In this document: positions 17,231 to 26,214 of the stretch, in pieces
Layout: every line of letters begins with the position of its first letter
How positions within the stretch are numbered: position 1 is the stretch's first letter
Assembly (NCBI RefSeq): GCF_050574275.1
Contig: NZ_CP192260.1
Coordinates: 62,001-126,000 of the forward strand
From: Virgibacillus_F flavescens
GTDB lineage: Bacteria; Bacillota; Bacilli; Bacillales; Amphibacillaceae
Length of the DNA stretch: 64,000 bases
Direction: 5' to 3'
The notes under the pieces: generated by a model
Told to the model about the DNA's origin: nothing
Seen by the model: only the letters and a program-made list of their open reading frames with translations
Database searches by the model: none
Program-made: the position numbers and the translations under genes

Positions 17231-18430
17231 TTAATTGTGCAGATTCAATAAGTGTCCCATTTTGCTGTATTTCGTTCGCATGTACGGCATATTTATATCG
17301 TTATACTTGGTTGTTAACGGAATTCGCTCAACTATTTCTACTCCGTAATTTTCAAGCGCTGTTATTTTTTCTGGATTATTTGTTAAAACTTTAACGCGCT
17401 TAACCTCTAAATCCTGCAATATCTGTGCAGTTAAAAGATAATCACGTTGATCTGCTGCAAACCCCAGCTGCTCATTCGCTTCTACAGTGTCATACCCTTC
17501 GCCCTGCAGCTTATAAGCTTTTAATTTGTTTAACAGTCCGATGCCCCGGCCTTCCTGCCGCATGTAAATCAATACACCACTTCCTGCTTCTTCAATTGCT
17601 GCTAAAGATTGATGTAATTGAGGACCACAGTCACAACGATGCGAACCTAGTACATCCCCTGTCAGACATTCGGAGTGGACTCTTAACAGCGTCGGTTCCG
17701 CTACGTTCAAATCACCTTTCACAAGCGCAATATGTTCTTTTTCATCCATATCATTTGAATAGCCAAACACTCTAAACGAACCGAACTCAGTTGGTAATCC
17801 TGTTTCCACTTCCCGTTTCACATGTTTTTCGCTTGTTCTGCGGTATGCTACAAGATCTTCAATTGAAATTATTTTTAAATCAAATTGAGCGGCCATTTCC
17901 AATAAGTCTGGAACTCGAGCCATCGTACCGTCTTCTTTAATAATTTCACAAATTACACCCGACGGACTCGCTCCGCTCAGTCTTGCCAAATCAACGGAAG
18001 CCTCTGTGTGCCCTTCTCTAGTTAGCACTCCTCCCTCTTTGGCTACTAGAGGGAAAACATGACCCGGCTGCTTAAAGTCTTCAGGTCTGCTGTCTGAATT
18101 CGCTAACGCCATAATCGTTAACGATCGCTCTTGCGCACTAATTCCCGTTGTCGTCTCTTTGTGGTCCACACTTACAGTAAAAGCAGTGCCCAGTGGGTCA
18201 GAACTATTACTCGTCATCATTGGCAGTTTTAATCTATTGGCAGTACTTTCCGAAATGGAGGTACAGACCAGACCTTTTCCGTGTGTGATCATGAAATTAA
18301 TAGTCTCTGGTGTTGCAAGCTCTGACAGTGCAACTAGATCCCCTTCATTTTCCCTATTTTCATCATCCACAACAATGATAGATTTACCTTGTTTTAGATC
18401 AACTATTGCTTCTTCGATTGTATGAAACAT
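17231..18430 (-). CDS. ribBA: Bifunctional 3,4-dihydroxy-2-butanone-4-phosphate synthase / GTP cyclohydrolase II
   Basis: 399 residues, two domains. The N-terminal RibB half (about 1-200) has VVDDENRENEGD and the HTEASVDLARLSG acid/histidine motif. The C-terminal RibA half has the zinc ligands in HSECLTGDVLGSHRCDCGPQL and the MRQEGRGIGLLNKLKAY motif. It supplies both precursors of riboflavin: dihydroxybutanone phosphate and the pyrimidine from GTP. AAGGAG precedes the ATG. Third gene of the operon. Confidence 0.97.
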   Translation of the reverse strand: MFHTIEEAIVDLKQGKSIIVVDDENRENEGDLVALSELATPETINFMITHGKGLVCTSISESTANRLKLPMMTSNSSDPLGTAFTVSVDHKETTTGISAQERSLTIMALANSDSRPEDFKQPGHVFPLVAKEGGVLTREGHTEASVDLARLSGASPSGVICEIIKEDGTMARVPDLLEMAAQFDLKIISIEDLVAYRRTSEKHVKREVETGLPTEFGSFRVFGYSNDMDEKEHIALVKGDLNVAEPTLLRVHSECLTGDVLGSHRCDCGPQLHQSLAAIEEAGSGVLIYMRQEGRGIGLLNKLKAYKLQGEGYDTVEANEQLGFAADQRDYLLTAQILQDLEVKRVKVLTNNPEKITALENYGVEIVERIPLTTKYNDINMPYMRTKYSKMGHLLNLHN

Positions 18431-18442
18431 CCTGGCATCTCC

Positions 18443-19090
18443 TTATAAAAAACCGTTATTTGCTAAAAAGGATTGATTAATACCTTCTTTTTTTGTGCTG
18501 GTTTGCTGTACCATTCGTTCTACATATTTTGCTAGCATATCACTTTCAATATTTACAATAGAACCAGTTGTTTTTTCTCCTAGAACAGTTTGCGCCACCG
18601 TATGAGGAATCAGCGAAATAGTAAATATATGATCTTTTACATCAAATATCGTTAAGCTAACTCCATCAACCGCAATCGATCCCTTTGTTAACAAATGCGA
18701 TTGCAGTTCAATTGGCACTTCAATATCATAATAAATAGCATTTTCCTGCTTTTCTTTTCGGATAATTTTGCCTGTCCCATCAATGTGCCCTGAGACAAAA
18801 TGACCGCCAAAGCGTCCATTGGCATGCATTGCCCGTTCTAAATTAACCTTTGATCCGGTCGTCAGGGTGTTTAATGACGTTGCTTTAATTGTCTCCGGCA
18901 TGACGTCCACTCTAAACTCAACTTTATTAAATGCAGTAACGGTTAAACAAATACCGTTAACAGCAATACTGTCGCCAAGGTTCATATCAGTCATGATTTT
19001 TTCAGCAGCAATTGTTAACTCGACCGAATTCGCTGAGTGGGCTTGAATTTTCTTTATATGACCAAGTTCTTCAATGATTCCTGTAAACAT
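18443..19090 (-). CDS. ribE: Riboflavin synthase, alpha subunit
   Basis: Dismutates two lumazine molecules to riboflavin. 215 residues with the duplicated lumazine-binding fold: MFTGIIEELG at the N-terminus with VNGICLTVT and VMPETIKATSL, then the second copy with GHFVSGHIDGTG, VDGVSLTIFDV and ISLIPHTVAQTVLG. AGAGGTG precedes the ATG, and the ribD stop codon directly abuts the start, indicating tight coupling. Confidence 0.97.
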   Translation of the reverse strand: MFTGIIEELGHIKKIQAHSANSVELTIAAEKIMTDMNLGDSIAVNGICLTVTAFNKVEFRVDVMPETIKATSLNTLTTGSKVNLERAMHANGRFGGHFVSGHIDGTGKIIRKEKQENAIYYDIEVPIELQSHLLTKGSIAVDGVSLTIFDVKDHIFTISLIPHTVAQTVLGEKTTGSIVNIESDMLAKYVERMVQQTSTKKEGINQSFLANNGFL

Positions 19091-20185
19091 TTAATTCACC
19101 TCTTTTGGCACAGAAATGATCTTTATATCATCGCCGATCATTTCGATTGATTTAATATCCAATGGGACCGCTTCGTGTATCGATTCCAAACCGTCACCAG
19201 AAATTGAAGTAGGTGCTGACCTTCCCCCAATTAGCTTAGGTGCGATATACGTAATGAGCTGATTTATTTTACCGCTTTTCAAAAAGCTTCCATTTATTTC
19301 TGCGCCACCCTCAATAAACAATGTCATGATCCCTTGTTTACCCAAGTGATTCAGAACGCTTTCAATATTAATTTCTTCATCATTCAGTTGAACGATTTTC
19401 GCTTTTGTATTTTCGCTAAAACCATCGATAGCCTCAGATGAAACGTTTTGTCCGACAAAAATCCAGGTGGCTGCTTCCCCATCTGTTACAATTTTCGATG
19501 CTGACGGAGTTCGTAAATGTGTATCCAATATGATTCGGACTGGGTTCCTGCCACCATTAGGCAAACGCGTTGTAAGCTGAGGATTATCCGCTATCACTGT
19601 ATTTACACCAACCAATATAGCATCATTATGGTTCCGATAATAATGGACATCCAAACGGGATTGTTCGCCTGTAATCCATTTACTTTCACCAGTAATGGTC
19701 GCTGTTTTCCCATCAAGACTTGTAGCTGATTTCATTGTTACGTAAGGCAATTTCGTTGATGCGTAGTGAAAAAACGGTATATATAATGCCTGAGCTCTTT
19801 CTTTTCCGCAACCAGTTTCTACCGTTATATTTGCTTTCTCAAGCTTCTCAATTCCTTTACCCGCAACTAAAGGATTATCATCGACTGTGGCAATAACAAC
19901 TCGTCTGATACCGCTTTTAATTATCGCATCAGCACAAGGTGGGGTCTTCCCAAAGTGGCTGCACGGTTCAAGCGTAACGTAAATCGTTGCTCCATCGGCC
20001 TTTTCTCTGGCCATCGAGATTGCATGAATTTCAGCATGTGCTTCACCTGCCTGTAAATGTGCGCCTATCCCAACTACAGCTCCATCCTTTACGATGACTG
20101 CACCAACAGGTGGATTTGGGCTGGTTTGGCCATGAACAGATTCGGCAAGATCTAATGCCATATCCATATACGTCTGATCATTCAT
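19091..20185 (-). CDS. ribD: Bifunctional riboflavin deaminase/reductase
   Basis: Deaminates and then reduces the early pyrimidine intermediate. The N-terminal cytidine-deaminase-like zinc site is seen in AGEAHAEIHAI and EPCSHFGKTPPCADAI. The C-terminal reductase domain has KSATSLDGKTA, GVNTVIADNPQL and FIEGGAEINGSFL. The start at 20185 (MNDQTYMDMAL, 364 residues) is chosen because AAAGGGA lies seven bases upstream; longer in-frame starts to 20239 have no site. First gene of the operon, preceded by an FMN riboswitch. Confidence 0.95.
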   Translation of the reverse strand: MNDQTYMDMALDLAESVHGQTSPNPPVGAVIVKDGAVVGIGAHLQAGEAHAEIHAISMAREKADGATIYVTLEPCSHFGKTPPCADAIIKSGIRRVVIATVDDNPLVAGKGIEKLEKANITVETGCGKERAQALYIPFFHYASTKLPYVTMKSATSLDGKTATITGESKWITGEQSRLDVHYYRNHNDAILVGVNTVIADNPQLTTRLPNGGRNPVRIILDTHLRTPSASKIVTDGEAATWIFVGQNVSSEAIDGFSENTKAKIVQLNDEEINIESVLNHLGKQGIMTLFIEGGAEINGSFLKSGKINQLITYIAPKLIGGRSAPTSISGDGLESIHEAVPLDIKSIEMIGDDIKIISVPKEVN

Positions 20186-20280
20186 TAGCATGTCCCTTTC
20201 AGTTGAAAAATTAGCTGGCTGATTTTTTTCCGGCGCCATGACACCATTTATGATTCGTTTAACTTCGATTATTTAATATC

Positions 20281-20312
20281 AAAAAAGCCCCTGAATAAGC
20301 TTCAAGGGCGTA
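20281..20312 (-). terminator. Riboswitch-associated terminator upstream of ribD
   Basis: On the leftward strand GCCCTTGAA pairs with TTCAGGGGC and is followed by six T. It sits between the FMN aptamer and ribD, where attenuation would stop transcription when FMN is abundant. Confidence 0.7.
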
Positions 20313-20395
20313 ACGGCAGAATTTATAGGTATCGTAAAAAAGCATTCTTTTTAAGGTGAAAGTGATATAAAACATACCCCACCTTAATCATACAC

Positions 20396-20431
20396 AAAAA
20401 AGCCCGTGTATAAATTCACGAATGTGTTGCT
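20396..20431 (-). terminator. Possible second terminator directly after the FMN aptamer
   Basis: Leftward, a short stem CGTG/CACG with flanking pairs is followed by GGGC and a run of six T. The stem is weak, so this may instead be part of the switching region of the riboswitch. Confidence 0.35.
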
Positions 20432-20439
20432 ACCTAGAA

Positions 20440-20586
20440 ATCCTTCTCCCATCCAGACTTTAACTGTCGGCTCCGGAATTGCACCAGATCCACCGCTTGG
20501 TCATAAACGACCGCACGGGTCACGGACTAAGAAGTAACTACTTCATCACCGCCGATTGGGAATTTCACCCGACCCCGAAGGAAATC
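20440..20586 (-). promoter_or_regulatory. FMN riboswitch (RFN element)
   Basis: On the leftward strand the conserved RFN blocks appear in order: CTTCGGGGTCGGGTGAAATTCC, the GGCGGTGAT block, GTCCGTGACCCG, GACCAAGCGGTGGATCTGGT, and the closing CCGACAGTTAAAGTCTGGATGGGAGAAGGA, each recognisable although I quote them as discontinuous landmarks. The aptamer precedes ribDEBAH and would repress the operon when bound to FMN. Remaining sequence to ribD (20187-20439) contains the expression platform and no gene. Confidence 0.96.
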
Positions 20587-20646
20587 AATCATATTTAACT
20601 ACATTTAGTATAGCAATAAATAATACAAAAAATCAAAACTAATAGC

Positions 20647-20958
20647 TTACAGTTCTTTTAATTGGGCAATAATTTCTTCAAACTCCTGGTTCTGCTGCTT
20701 AATCATTTCATCAATTTCATCCATTGATTTCTGGGGTACGAGATCATTGCTGCTAGTTGATTCACTATTATTAGTCGGGTTATCCAGTTTCGTCAGCAAA
20801 TAGATGAGCAGCAAATTAAGTGTTTTATTATCAAGCACAAGAAAGCTGCCATTGCTGTCTTTTTTCGTGTCCTTCCGTTCTTCAAGGTGCCCCTCAATAA
20901 TACGTTGAACTAATTGTTTTAGGAGCACTTCACTTTCATGTTGGTGGTTTTTCACCAT
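20647..20958 (-). CDS. Small hypothetical protein at the end of the polysaccharide operon
   Basis: 103 residues. Predicted helical: an amphipathic N-terminal helix (SEVLLKQLVQRIIEGHL), a central hydrophobic stretch LDNKTLNLLLIYLLTKL, a polar Ser/Asn-rich linker and an acidic coiled-coil-like end (EMIKQQNQEFEEIIAQLKEL). Start at 20958 has GAGGTG six bases upstream. It overlaps the preceding gene by 23 bases, so they are coupled. The family is not recognised. The context suggests a role in spore or cell-surface polysaccharide display. Confidence 0.65.
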   Translation of the reverse strand: MVKNHQHESEVLLKQLVQRIIEGHLEERKDTKKDSNGSFLVLDNKTLNLLLIYLLTKLDNPTNNSESTSSNDLVPQKSMDEIDEMIKQQNQEFEEIIAQLKEL

Positions 20959-21529
20959 TCTCTTCACCTCGATCCAACACAGTTCCTCTCACATTAATTG
21001 GATTTACCGTGGCAACACCATCTTTAAATTCATCACAGTAGAAGAATCCAGTAACACTCCCTGAATAATTTTTTTGGGGAGACCATTTTATTTGGAAATT
21101 GGAGAATGTAATTTGTTGAGATGGTTCTATTGTCTTTATACCAACAGGTTTCAGCCAATATTCTTCCTTTGTTTCGTTATTGTTGATTCGTTCCCAGGCT
21201 CCTGGCGAGTTCATTAATCTTTTTGATTTACTATCGATATACTTCCCTGAAAAATTAAATAGATCTTTTGAAGCAAGCTTAATGCAAATATATGGGTTAG
21301 TTAAGACTTGATCTCCAATGTTAAGGATGTGCAGTGTTCCAATTCCAAGATTATCTAAATCCGTTTGATTGGAAAAATTAAATGAGTATGTAAAGTAACT
21401 GATTACATTGGGATTCTGATTGCTTTTATATTCACTCAGCACATCTTTAATTTCAGCTAAACGATTAGTTGCTTCCTGATTTAAAAAATTGACCTTTTGA
21501 CTGTATGCATGAAAGTCATTTTTACTCAA
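20936..21529 (-). CDS. Hypothetical protein coupled to the nonulosonic acid operon
   Basis: 197 residues, no signal peptide. The N-terminal 35 residues look helical. The rest is beta-rich with Asn/aromatic content (FTYSFNFSN, LHILNIGDQVLTNPYICIKL, QQITFSNFQIKWSPQKNYSGSV), reminiscent of an all-beta surface or coat domain. It lies 39 bases after the PseI gene and overlaps the next gene. I do not recognise the family. Placement next to sps-like genes suggests a spore-surface protein or an acceptor of the glycan, as inference only. Confidence 0.65.
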   Translation of the reverse strand: MSKNDFHAYSQKVNFLNQEATNRLAEIKDVLSEYKSNQNPNVISYFTYSFNFSNQTDLDNLGIGTLHILNIGDQVLTNPYICIKLASKDLFNFSGKYIDSKSKRLMNSPGAWERINNNETKEEYWLKPVGIKTIEPSQQITFSNFQIKWSPQKNYSGSVTGFFYCDEFKDGVATVNPINVRGTVLDRGEENGEKPPT

Positions 21530-21568
21530 CTATCATCTTTCCTTTCTATACGATTCTTCACACGTCCG

Positions 21569-22618
21569 TTATATGAGGTCCCAGCTGACTGGCGTTCCTT
21601 TTTCCACATCGTTATCTACTTTTTTACCTATTAAAATATCATAATATTTTGGAAGAATACCATACCCTGGACGAATTGCTTTTAAGTTATCTTTTGTAAA
21701 TTTATCACCTTTTTTCATATCCGCGGTCACATACAGGGACCTTCGATACTTTTGAGAAGACTGTTCAGCATTTGTTGCTCCATAGTAAACTTTTCCAAGA
21801 GCTTGCCAAGCTCTTTTGGTTTCTTTTACCAGAGCTTCCATCTCGTCGAATTCCATTGAAAAGCTTGCATCCACACCTCCATCTGCCCGAGACAGCGTGA
21901 AGTGCTTTTCAATGATAGTTGCTCCTAATGCAACACTTGCAACGGCCACTCCGGTACCCATTGTATGATCAGATAAGCCAACTTGACAGTGGAATAAATC
22001 TCTCATGTGTGGAATCGTAATGATATTAGTATCTTTAGGGGATGCTGGGTATGTACTAGTGCATTTAAGCAGAATTAAATCCTTACAGCCCGATTCTCTA
22101 GCAGCATTAACGGTTTCTTCTAGTTCAGCGATACTGCTCATTCCGGTTGAAATAATTAGTGGTTTTTTCGTTTTTGCCACTTTTCGTATTAACTGTAAGT
22201 CGGTATTTTCAAATGATGCTATTTTATAGCAAGGTACATTTAATGATTCCAAAAAATCTACCGATGTCTCGTCAAATGGTGTGCTGAAACCTATCATTCC
22301 TGCCTTCCTGCAACGCTCAAAGATAGGTTCATGCCAATCCCAGGGTGTATATGCTTCTTGGTATAGTTCGTATAACGATTTATCATTCCAGCTGCTTTTA
22401 GAATCGCTCACCATGAAATCGGTGGATTTCGCATTTAGTGTCATCGTGTCAGCAGTATATGTTTGTATTTTTAGCGCATGAGCGCCAGCTTTAGCTGCCA
22501 TATCAACAATTTTCAGCGCTCGCTCTAATGATTGATTATGGTTACCCGACATTTCGGCTATTATAAACGGTGTGTTCTCAGCTCCAACATCTTTAGCGCC
22601 AATTTTTATTCCCATCAT
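21569..22618 (-). CDS. pseI: Pseudaminic acid synthase-type (NeuB family) enzyme
   Basis: Condenses a 6-deoxy amino-hexose with phosphoenolpyruvate to a nonulosonic acid. 349 residues: an N-terminal TIM barrel with FIIAEMSGNHNQSLERAL, ALKIQTYTADTMTL, FSTPFDETSVDFLESL, IISTGMSS and IEKHFTLSRADGGVDASFS, then a C-terminal SAF/antifreeze-like domain from about 285 (RRSLYVTADMKKGD). The GADAG/D-to-S pattern and 'NHNQSLE' favour PseI over NeuB. It is homologous to SpsE. The start overlaps the stop of the acetyltransferase gene, with GGAGGGG upstream. Confidence 0.93.
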   Translation of the reverse strand: MMGIKIGAKDVGAENTPFIIAEMSGNHNQSLERALKIVDMAAKAGAHALKIQTYTADTMTLNAKSTDFMVSDSKSSWNDKSLYELYQEAYTPWDWHEPIFERCRKAGMIGFSTPFDETSVDFLESLNVPCYKIASFENTDLQLIRKVAKTKKPLIISTGMSSIAELEETVNAARESGCKDLILLKCTSTYPASPKDTNIITIPHMRDLFHCQVGLSDHTMGTGVAVASVALGATIIEKHFTLSRADGGVDASFSMEFDEMEALVKETKRAWQALGKVYYGATNAEQSSQKYRRSLYVTADMKKGDKFTKDNLKAIRPGYGILPKYYDILIGKKVDNDVEKGTPVSWDLI

Positions 22619-23172
22619 AATTCCCCTCCACCCAGCTTAGACATAAGTTCTGCTTTCACTTCCTCCCAGTTTTTTGAAAACAGTGCCATTGGGATTACAT
22701 CCAAATATTGCGTATCCTTCCATATATGATCGACAAATCTACCTTCTGGTACAAACCCAAGTTTTCTATGGTAGCCTAAACTTCCAGTGTTTGTATGGAT
22801 AACTTCTGCACATACCTTGTGAAGACCCATTTCATTAAATAGTTTGTTCAGTGCCAATATCCCCATAATCGTACCTGTTCCTTTTGGAGCAGACTTTTCA
22901 CCAATATAAAAACCCCAGTAACACCGTGAATTTTCTTTATCAAAATTTGTAATGCTAACAAGACCCTGTGGTTGGTGTTTGTTATAGAGCAGCCACGCCT
23001 TTTTTTGAGAATTATTCTGCATGTTTTTAAACCACTGACTATGTTCTTCCCAACTGATTTGATGATCCGTATACATAACAGATTTAATTCTCTTAGAATT
23101 ACGCCACTTATATATTAATTTCAAATCGTTATACGCTATGGGCTTCAATTGAAAATTATGGAAATTAACCAT
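22615..23172 (-). CDS. pseH: PseH-like UDP-sugar N-acetyltransferase (GNAT)
   Basis: GNAT-fold protein, about 185 residues, with the RimJ/RimL-like WRNS..I...M start, 'GLVSITNFD' strand, the CoA loop region GEKSAPKGTGTIMG, and GYHRKLGFVPEGRF. It matches PseH, which acetylates the C4 amino group of the UDP-linked sugar, and corresponds to SpsD in position. The start at 23172 has GGGAG nine bases upstream and lies just inside the end of the PseG gene; the longer frame to 23202 is less likely. Confidence 0.88.
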   Translation of the reverse strand: MVNFHNFQLKPIAYNDLKLIYKWRNSKRIKSVMYTDHQISWEEHSQWFKNMQNNSQKKAWLLYNKHQPQGLVSITNFDKENSRCYWGFYIGEKSAPKGTGTIMGILALNKLFNEMGLHKVCAEVIHTNTGSLGYHRKLGFVPEGRFVDHIWKDTQYLDVIPMALFSKNWEEVKAELMSKLGGGEL

Positions 23173-24259
23173 TGTCATACGCTCCCAGCAATTGTTCAGC
23201 AACTAAACAATCTTGATATTCGCTCATAATCGATTTAGAGATTTTCGCCATATTTTCCAGTAAACCAGGATGATTCATTAGGTGTTGGAGCGTGCCTGCA
23301 ATACTATCGATACTTACCTCTTCACTTTTTCCCAGATGACTGATTGCGCCGATTTCTGATAGGTACATCAAAATTTCAGACTGATTCTCCGCAGTCTCAA
23401 TTGTGATCGCCGGCAATCCTAAATAACACCTTTCCCATGTAGTACTGCCACCTGCTCCAATTGCCAGATCCGCTTTCACCATTAAATCTGCTAAATAGTC
23501 AATTTGGTAATGAAGTTTCAGATTAGCTGACTTTTCGCAGAATTTATTGATTGCAGAATAGTTTTGATTGGAAATACCAATGACGATATCAATAGCAACC
23601 TCTGACAAATTTAGCATCTCAATAGCTTTTAGAGTTTTCATCGTTTCATTAGTCGGATCACTTCCGCCAAAGGAGATCAAGATACGCTTTACATTACCAG
23701 TTTTGTTCTGAACAGCTTTCATCTTTCTGAATTCCCGCCTTAATAAAAGGTATTTGGCACCTAATAACACAGTCGTATCTCCTGGAATTAATTTGTAATA
23801 TCGTTTCTCTGGGTTTTGAAATAAATTCTGATCCAGCAATAGATCACACGCATGCTTACGGTTGGCCAAATCGTCAATAACCATTATTTTTTTAACGAAT
23901 GGCTTAATAGCACCCTCCCATTTTTCATCTATCGAATAGTGATCAATGATTAACCAGTCTACCTCCGAGTGCTTGCCGATCGCATTCATGGTTTGAAGTA
24001 CATCTGTTTTCCAATTCTTCTTTAACCAATTTTCATAATTGTGATCATTATTCCTGGCTCTAGGCGAGGGCAGTGTCAGAACAGTGAAGGATTTATCTTT
24101 AATACGTTTTATTAAATCTCCCGGTAATTTCCGGCAAATGAAGGTCACATTCGCATTTTTCGTGCGAAGATCTTCCGCCAGAACTAAACACCTCATAATA
24201 TGGCCGGTTCCTATAATCTCGGATGAATCGGCCCTTATAAAGATATTCATTATAATCAC
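23165..24259 (-). CDS. pseG: UDP-2,4-diacetamido sugar hydrolase (PseG/SpsG family)
   Basis: GT-B-like hydrolase releasing UDP from the bis-acetamido sugar before condensation with PEP. 364 residues with the family N-terminus RADSSEIIGTGHIMRCL, the middle LIDHYSIDEKWE (catalytic-His region), VLLGAKYLLLRREF, LISFGGSDPTNET and the C-terminal AIGAGGSTTWERCYLGLP. Start uncertain: GTG 24259 or ATG 24250, neither with a strong site. Homologous to SpsG. It overlaps the acetyltransferase gene. Confidence 0.92.
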   Translation of the reverse strand: MIIMNIFIRADSSEIIGTGHIMRCLVLAEDLRTKNANVTFICRKLPGDLIKRIKDKSFTVLTLPSPRARNNDHNYENWLKKNWKTDVLQTMNAIGKHSEVDWLIIDHYSIDEKWEGAIKPFVKKIMVIDDLANRKHACDLLLDQNLFQNPEKRYYKLIPGDTTVLLGAKYLLLRREFRKMKAVQNKTGNVKRILISFGGSDPTNETMKTLKAIEMLNLSEVAIDIVIGISNQNYSAINKFCEKSANLKLHYQIDYLADLMVKADLAIGAGGSTTWERCYLGLPAITIETAENQSEILMYLSEIGAISHLGKSEEVSIDSIAGTLQHLMNHPGLLENMAKISKSIMSEYQDCLVAEQLLGAYDNG

Positions 24260-24263
24260 ACTT

Positions 24264-24995
24264 TCAATTATTCTTCTGTTGTACGTGACTATTTATCAAC
24301 TGCCACTTCGGGTTTTTTTCAAGTAATTCTATAACATCCTCCAATGAAAAAAATGGATGAGCAGGGTATAAGGTCTCGATAATTTTCTTGATCAGGGAAA
24401 AGTCTTCAATCGTGTCAACTGTCCATCGATGGTGGCTGTAGTTTATGGAGTTTGATACATTAGATAGCTTAAATAGCTGAGGGTTGTTTACGATATACCT
24501 TGTCACATGCTCTCGATCTGTTTTCGATTCTGCTTTTTCATATGCTTTTTGTAATGCTTGAATGGAAAATACCTCTGTATCCATACCTCTTGGTAGGGTC
24601 CGCTTTAATGTATTCGAGACATATTGCAGGGGGTGATTGTGAGAATGATACCTTTCTATTACCTTATCAATTTGATTCGGGTCAATTAGAGGACAATCCG
24701 ATGTTAAACGGACTATAACGTCTGCCTTTACATAATCAGCAGCATTATAATATCTGGTTAACACGTCAGTCTCTGAACCACGGAAAACCGACAATCCATA
24801 ATTCTGGCAAAACGATACGATCGCATCATCCTTATTTTGATCTGTTGTAGCCACCAGGATTTCATTTAGATAGTTCGACCTTTGAACGCGCTCCAGTTGA
24901 TACGCTAACAAAGGCTTCTTCAATACTTTTTTTAGTACCTTTCCAGGTAATCTGGTTGAACCCATTCGAGCCTGAATGATTGCTGCAACCTTCAT
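24264..24995 (-). CDS. spsF: SpsF-type cytidylyltransferase (CMP-nonulosonate synthase)
   Basis: 243 residues, nucleotidyltransferase fold. The N-terminal IIQARMGSTRLPGKVLKKV is the SpsF-type triphosphate-binding motif; LATTD, RGSETDVLTRYY and RLTSDCPLIDP follow. It should activate the nonulosonic acid as the CMP-sugar. The enzyme is the SpsF form, not canonical PseF, as in spore-coat sps operons. AGGTGAG precedes the ATG, and it is four bases upstream of PseG. Confidence 0.9.
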   Translation of the reverse strand: MKVAAIIQARMGSTRLPGKVLKKVLKKPLLAYQLERVQRSNYLNEILVATTDQNKDDAIVSFCQNYGLSVFRGSETDVLTRYYNAADYVKADVIVRLTSDCPLIDPNQIDKVIERYHSHNHPLQYVSNTLKRTLPRGMDTEVFSIQALQKAYEKAESKTDREHVTRYIVNNPQLFKLSNVSNSINYSHHRWTVDTIEDFSLIKKIIETLYPAHPFFSLEDVIELLEKNPKWQLINSHVQQKNN

Positions 24996-25023
24996 TTACT
25001 CACCTCAAACGCATACTGTATTT

Positions 25024-26133
25024 CTATTCGGGAATGCCGCTTAAAAATGGTTTCATCCTCTTCTCCCATAGGTGATCAATAATTTTCAGTGAACTTATTG
25101 TTCTCTCAAATTGAGAATTTATCTCGTGATCTATCATGGCAAATACATCGTCAGAAGGAGGTATATTCCTGAAATCTTTCCTTCTTTCATTAGCAGTCCT
25201 CGGTAAAATTTCCGCCATTCCAATGGCAAAGTCCGGTGCAGCAGAATACCCCAGTCCATTAACTGTAGCGAGATGGCCAGTTGCTCTGCCATCTTCAGCA
25301 ATCAATAGGCTTGGCTTGCGATTTCTTAAGAACCAGATATGAGCATGAAGTCTGTATCCAACATGCAGGTCAATATCATCATAATACGTTAAATTTTCCG
25401 CACCACCGGCTAAATCAATGATTTCAATTGGGTCATCTTCCCAACTTTTTGGTATTGCGTGATCTAATTGGCCAAAATATCCATGAAACACCAATTTAAC
25501 ATTGCAGGAATATATTTTTTTCAGTTTCAGCGCTATCTCATATGATTTCGAATAATGAAAAGCATTGTGTGGCATTGAGATAGCAATAGTATTAATTTTT
25601 CCAGGGTGCTTAAATGGCGTTTCTATTAAGTCTGTATCAAATAACCCCAAGTCTCCTGTGGTTCCAACACAAGAAATACCATTACCTCTTAAAACATTTT
25701 CCGTATAAATATCTCTGCATGAAATTCTGTTCCTGTCATTATTTTGGTTAAAAAGCCTTGTGAAGTAGTCCTTTTCAGTAGGATCCAACTCCAGAGTCTT
25801 TGACTGTGTGAGAGTGCCTGGGTATTGACTCCATCCGGATCCTATCGCATAAAAGGGTATATGATGATCAAGAGCAAATTTCAGATATACGTTGCGGTAT
25901 TTCGGTGCAACTGGAATACCTAATGCGGTAGGTCTTAAAGCTGGGGCTAGTATTGCACTGTAATCAAGCTTTAACTTTTCTGTTGAGTTTTCACTTGCAA
26001 TGTATGCGCAATCTACCTCAACATCTTTACCCTTAATCGCTTTTAGTAGTTTTATTAAGCTTTTTCCAAGTAAGTCATCTCCAGAATTTCTTGAACCTGT
26101 CGAAGGATACGTAGATAACATCAAGTATTTCAT
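25024..26133 (-). CDS. Polysaccharide pyruvyl transferase-family protein
   Basis: 369 residues. The N-terminus MKYLMLSTYPSTGSRNSGDDLLGKSL and the central DIDLHVGYRLHAHIWFLRNRKPSLLIAEDGRATG resemble the CsaB/polysaccharide pyruvyl transferase family (R.H..I..L), which ketalates sugars with pyruvate. Start 26133 is preferred because AGGGGGC lies just upstream; a longer frame begins at 26154. It lies between the methyltransferase and cytidylyltransferase genes of the same operon and probably decorates the polysaccharide. Confidence 0.8.
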   Translation of the reverse strand: MKYLMLSTYPSTGSRNSGDDLLGKSLIKLLKAIKGKDVEVDCAYIASENSTEKLKLDYSAILAPALRPTALGIPVAPKYRNVYLKFALDHHIPFYAIGSGWSQYPGTLTQSKTLELDPTEKDYFTRLFNQNNDRNRISCRDIYTENVLRGNGISCVGTTGDLGLFDTDLIETPFKHPGKINTIAISMPHNAFHYSKSYEIALKLKKIYSCNVKLVFHGYFGQLDHAIPKSWEDDPIEIIDLAGGAENLTYYDDIDLHVGYRLHAHIWFLRNRKPSLLIAEDGRATGHLATVNGLGYSAAPDFAIGMAEILPRTANERRKDFRNIPPSDDVFAMIDHEINSQFERTISSLKIIDHLWEKRMKPFLSGIPE

Positions 26134-26214
26134 GTTTTTGCCCCCTAATTTCAACTAAGAGATAACCGGGCAAAACCTATATTTACAGTAGCTGAAATAA
26201 TTTTTACTTCTCAT

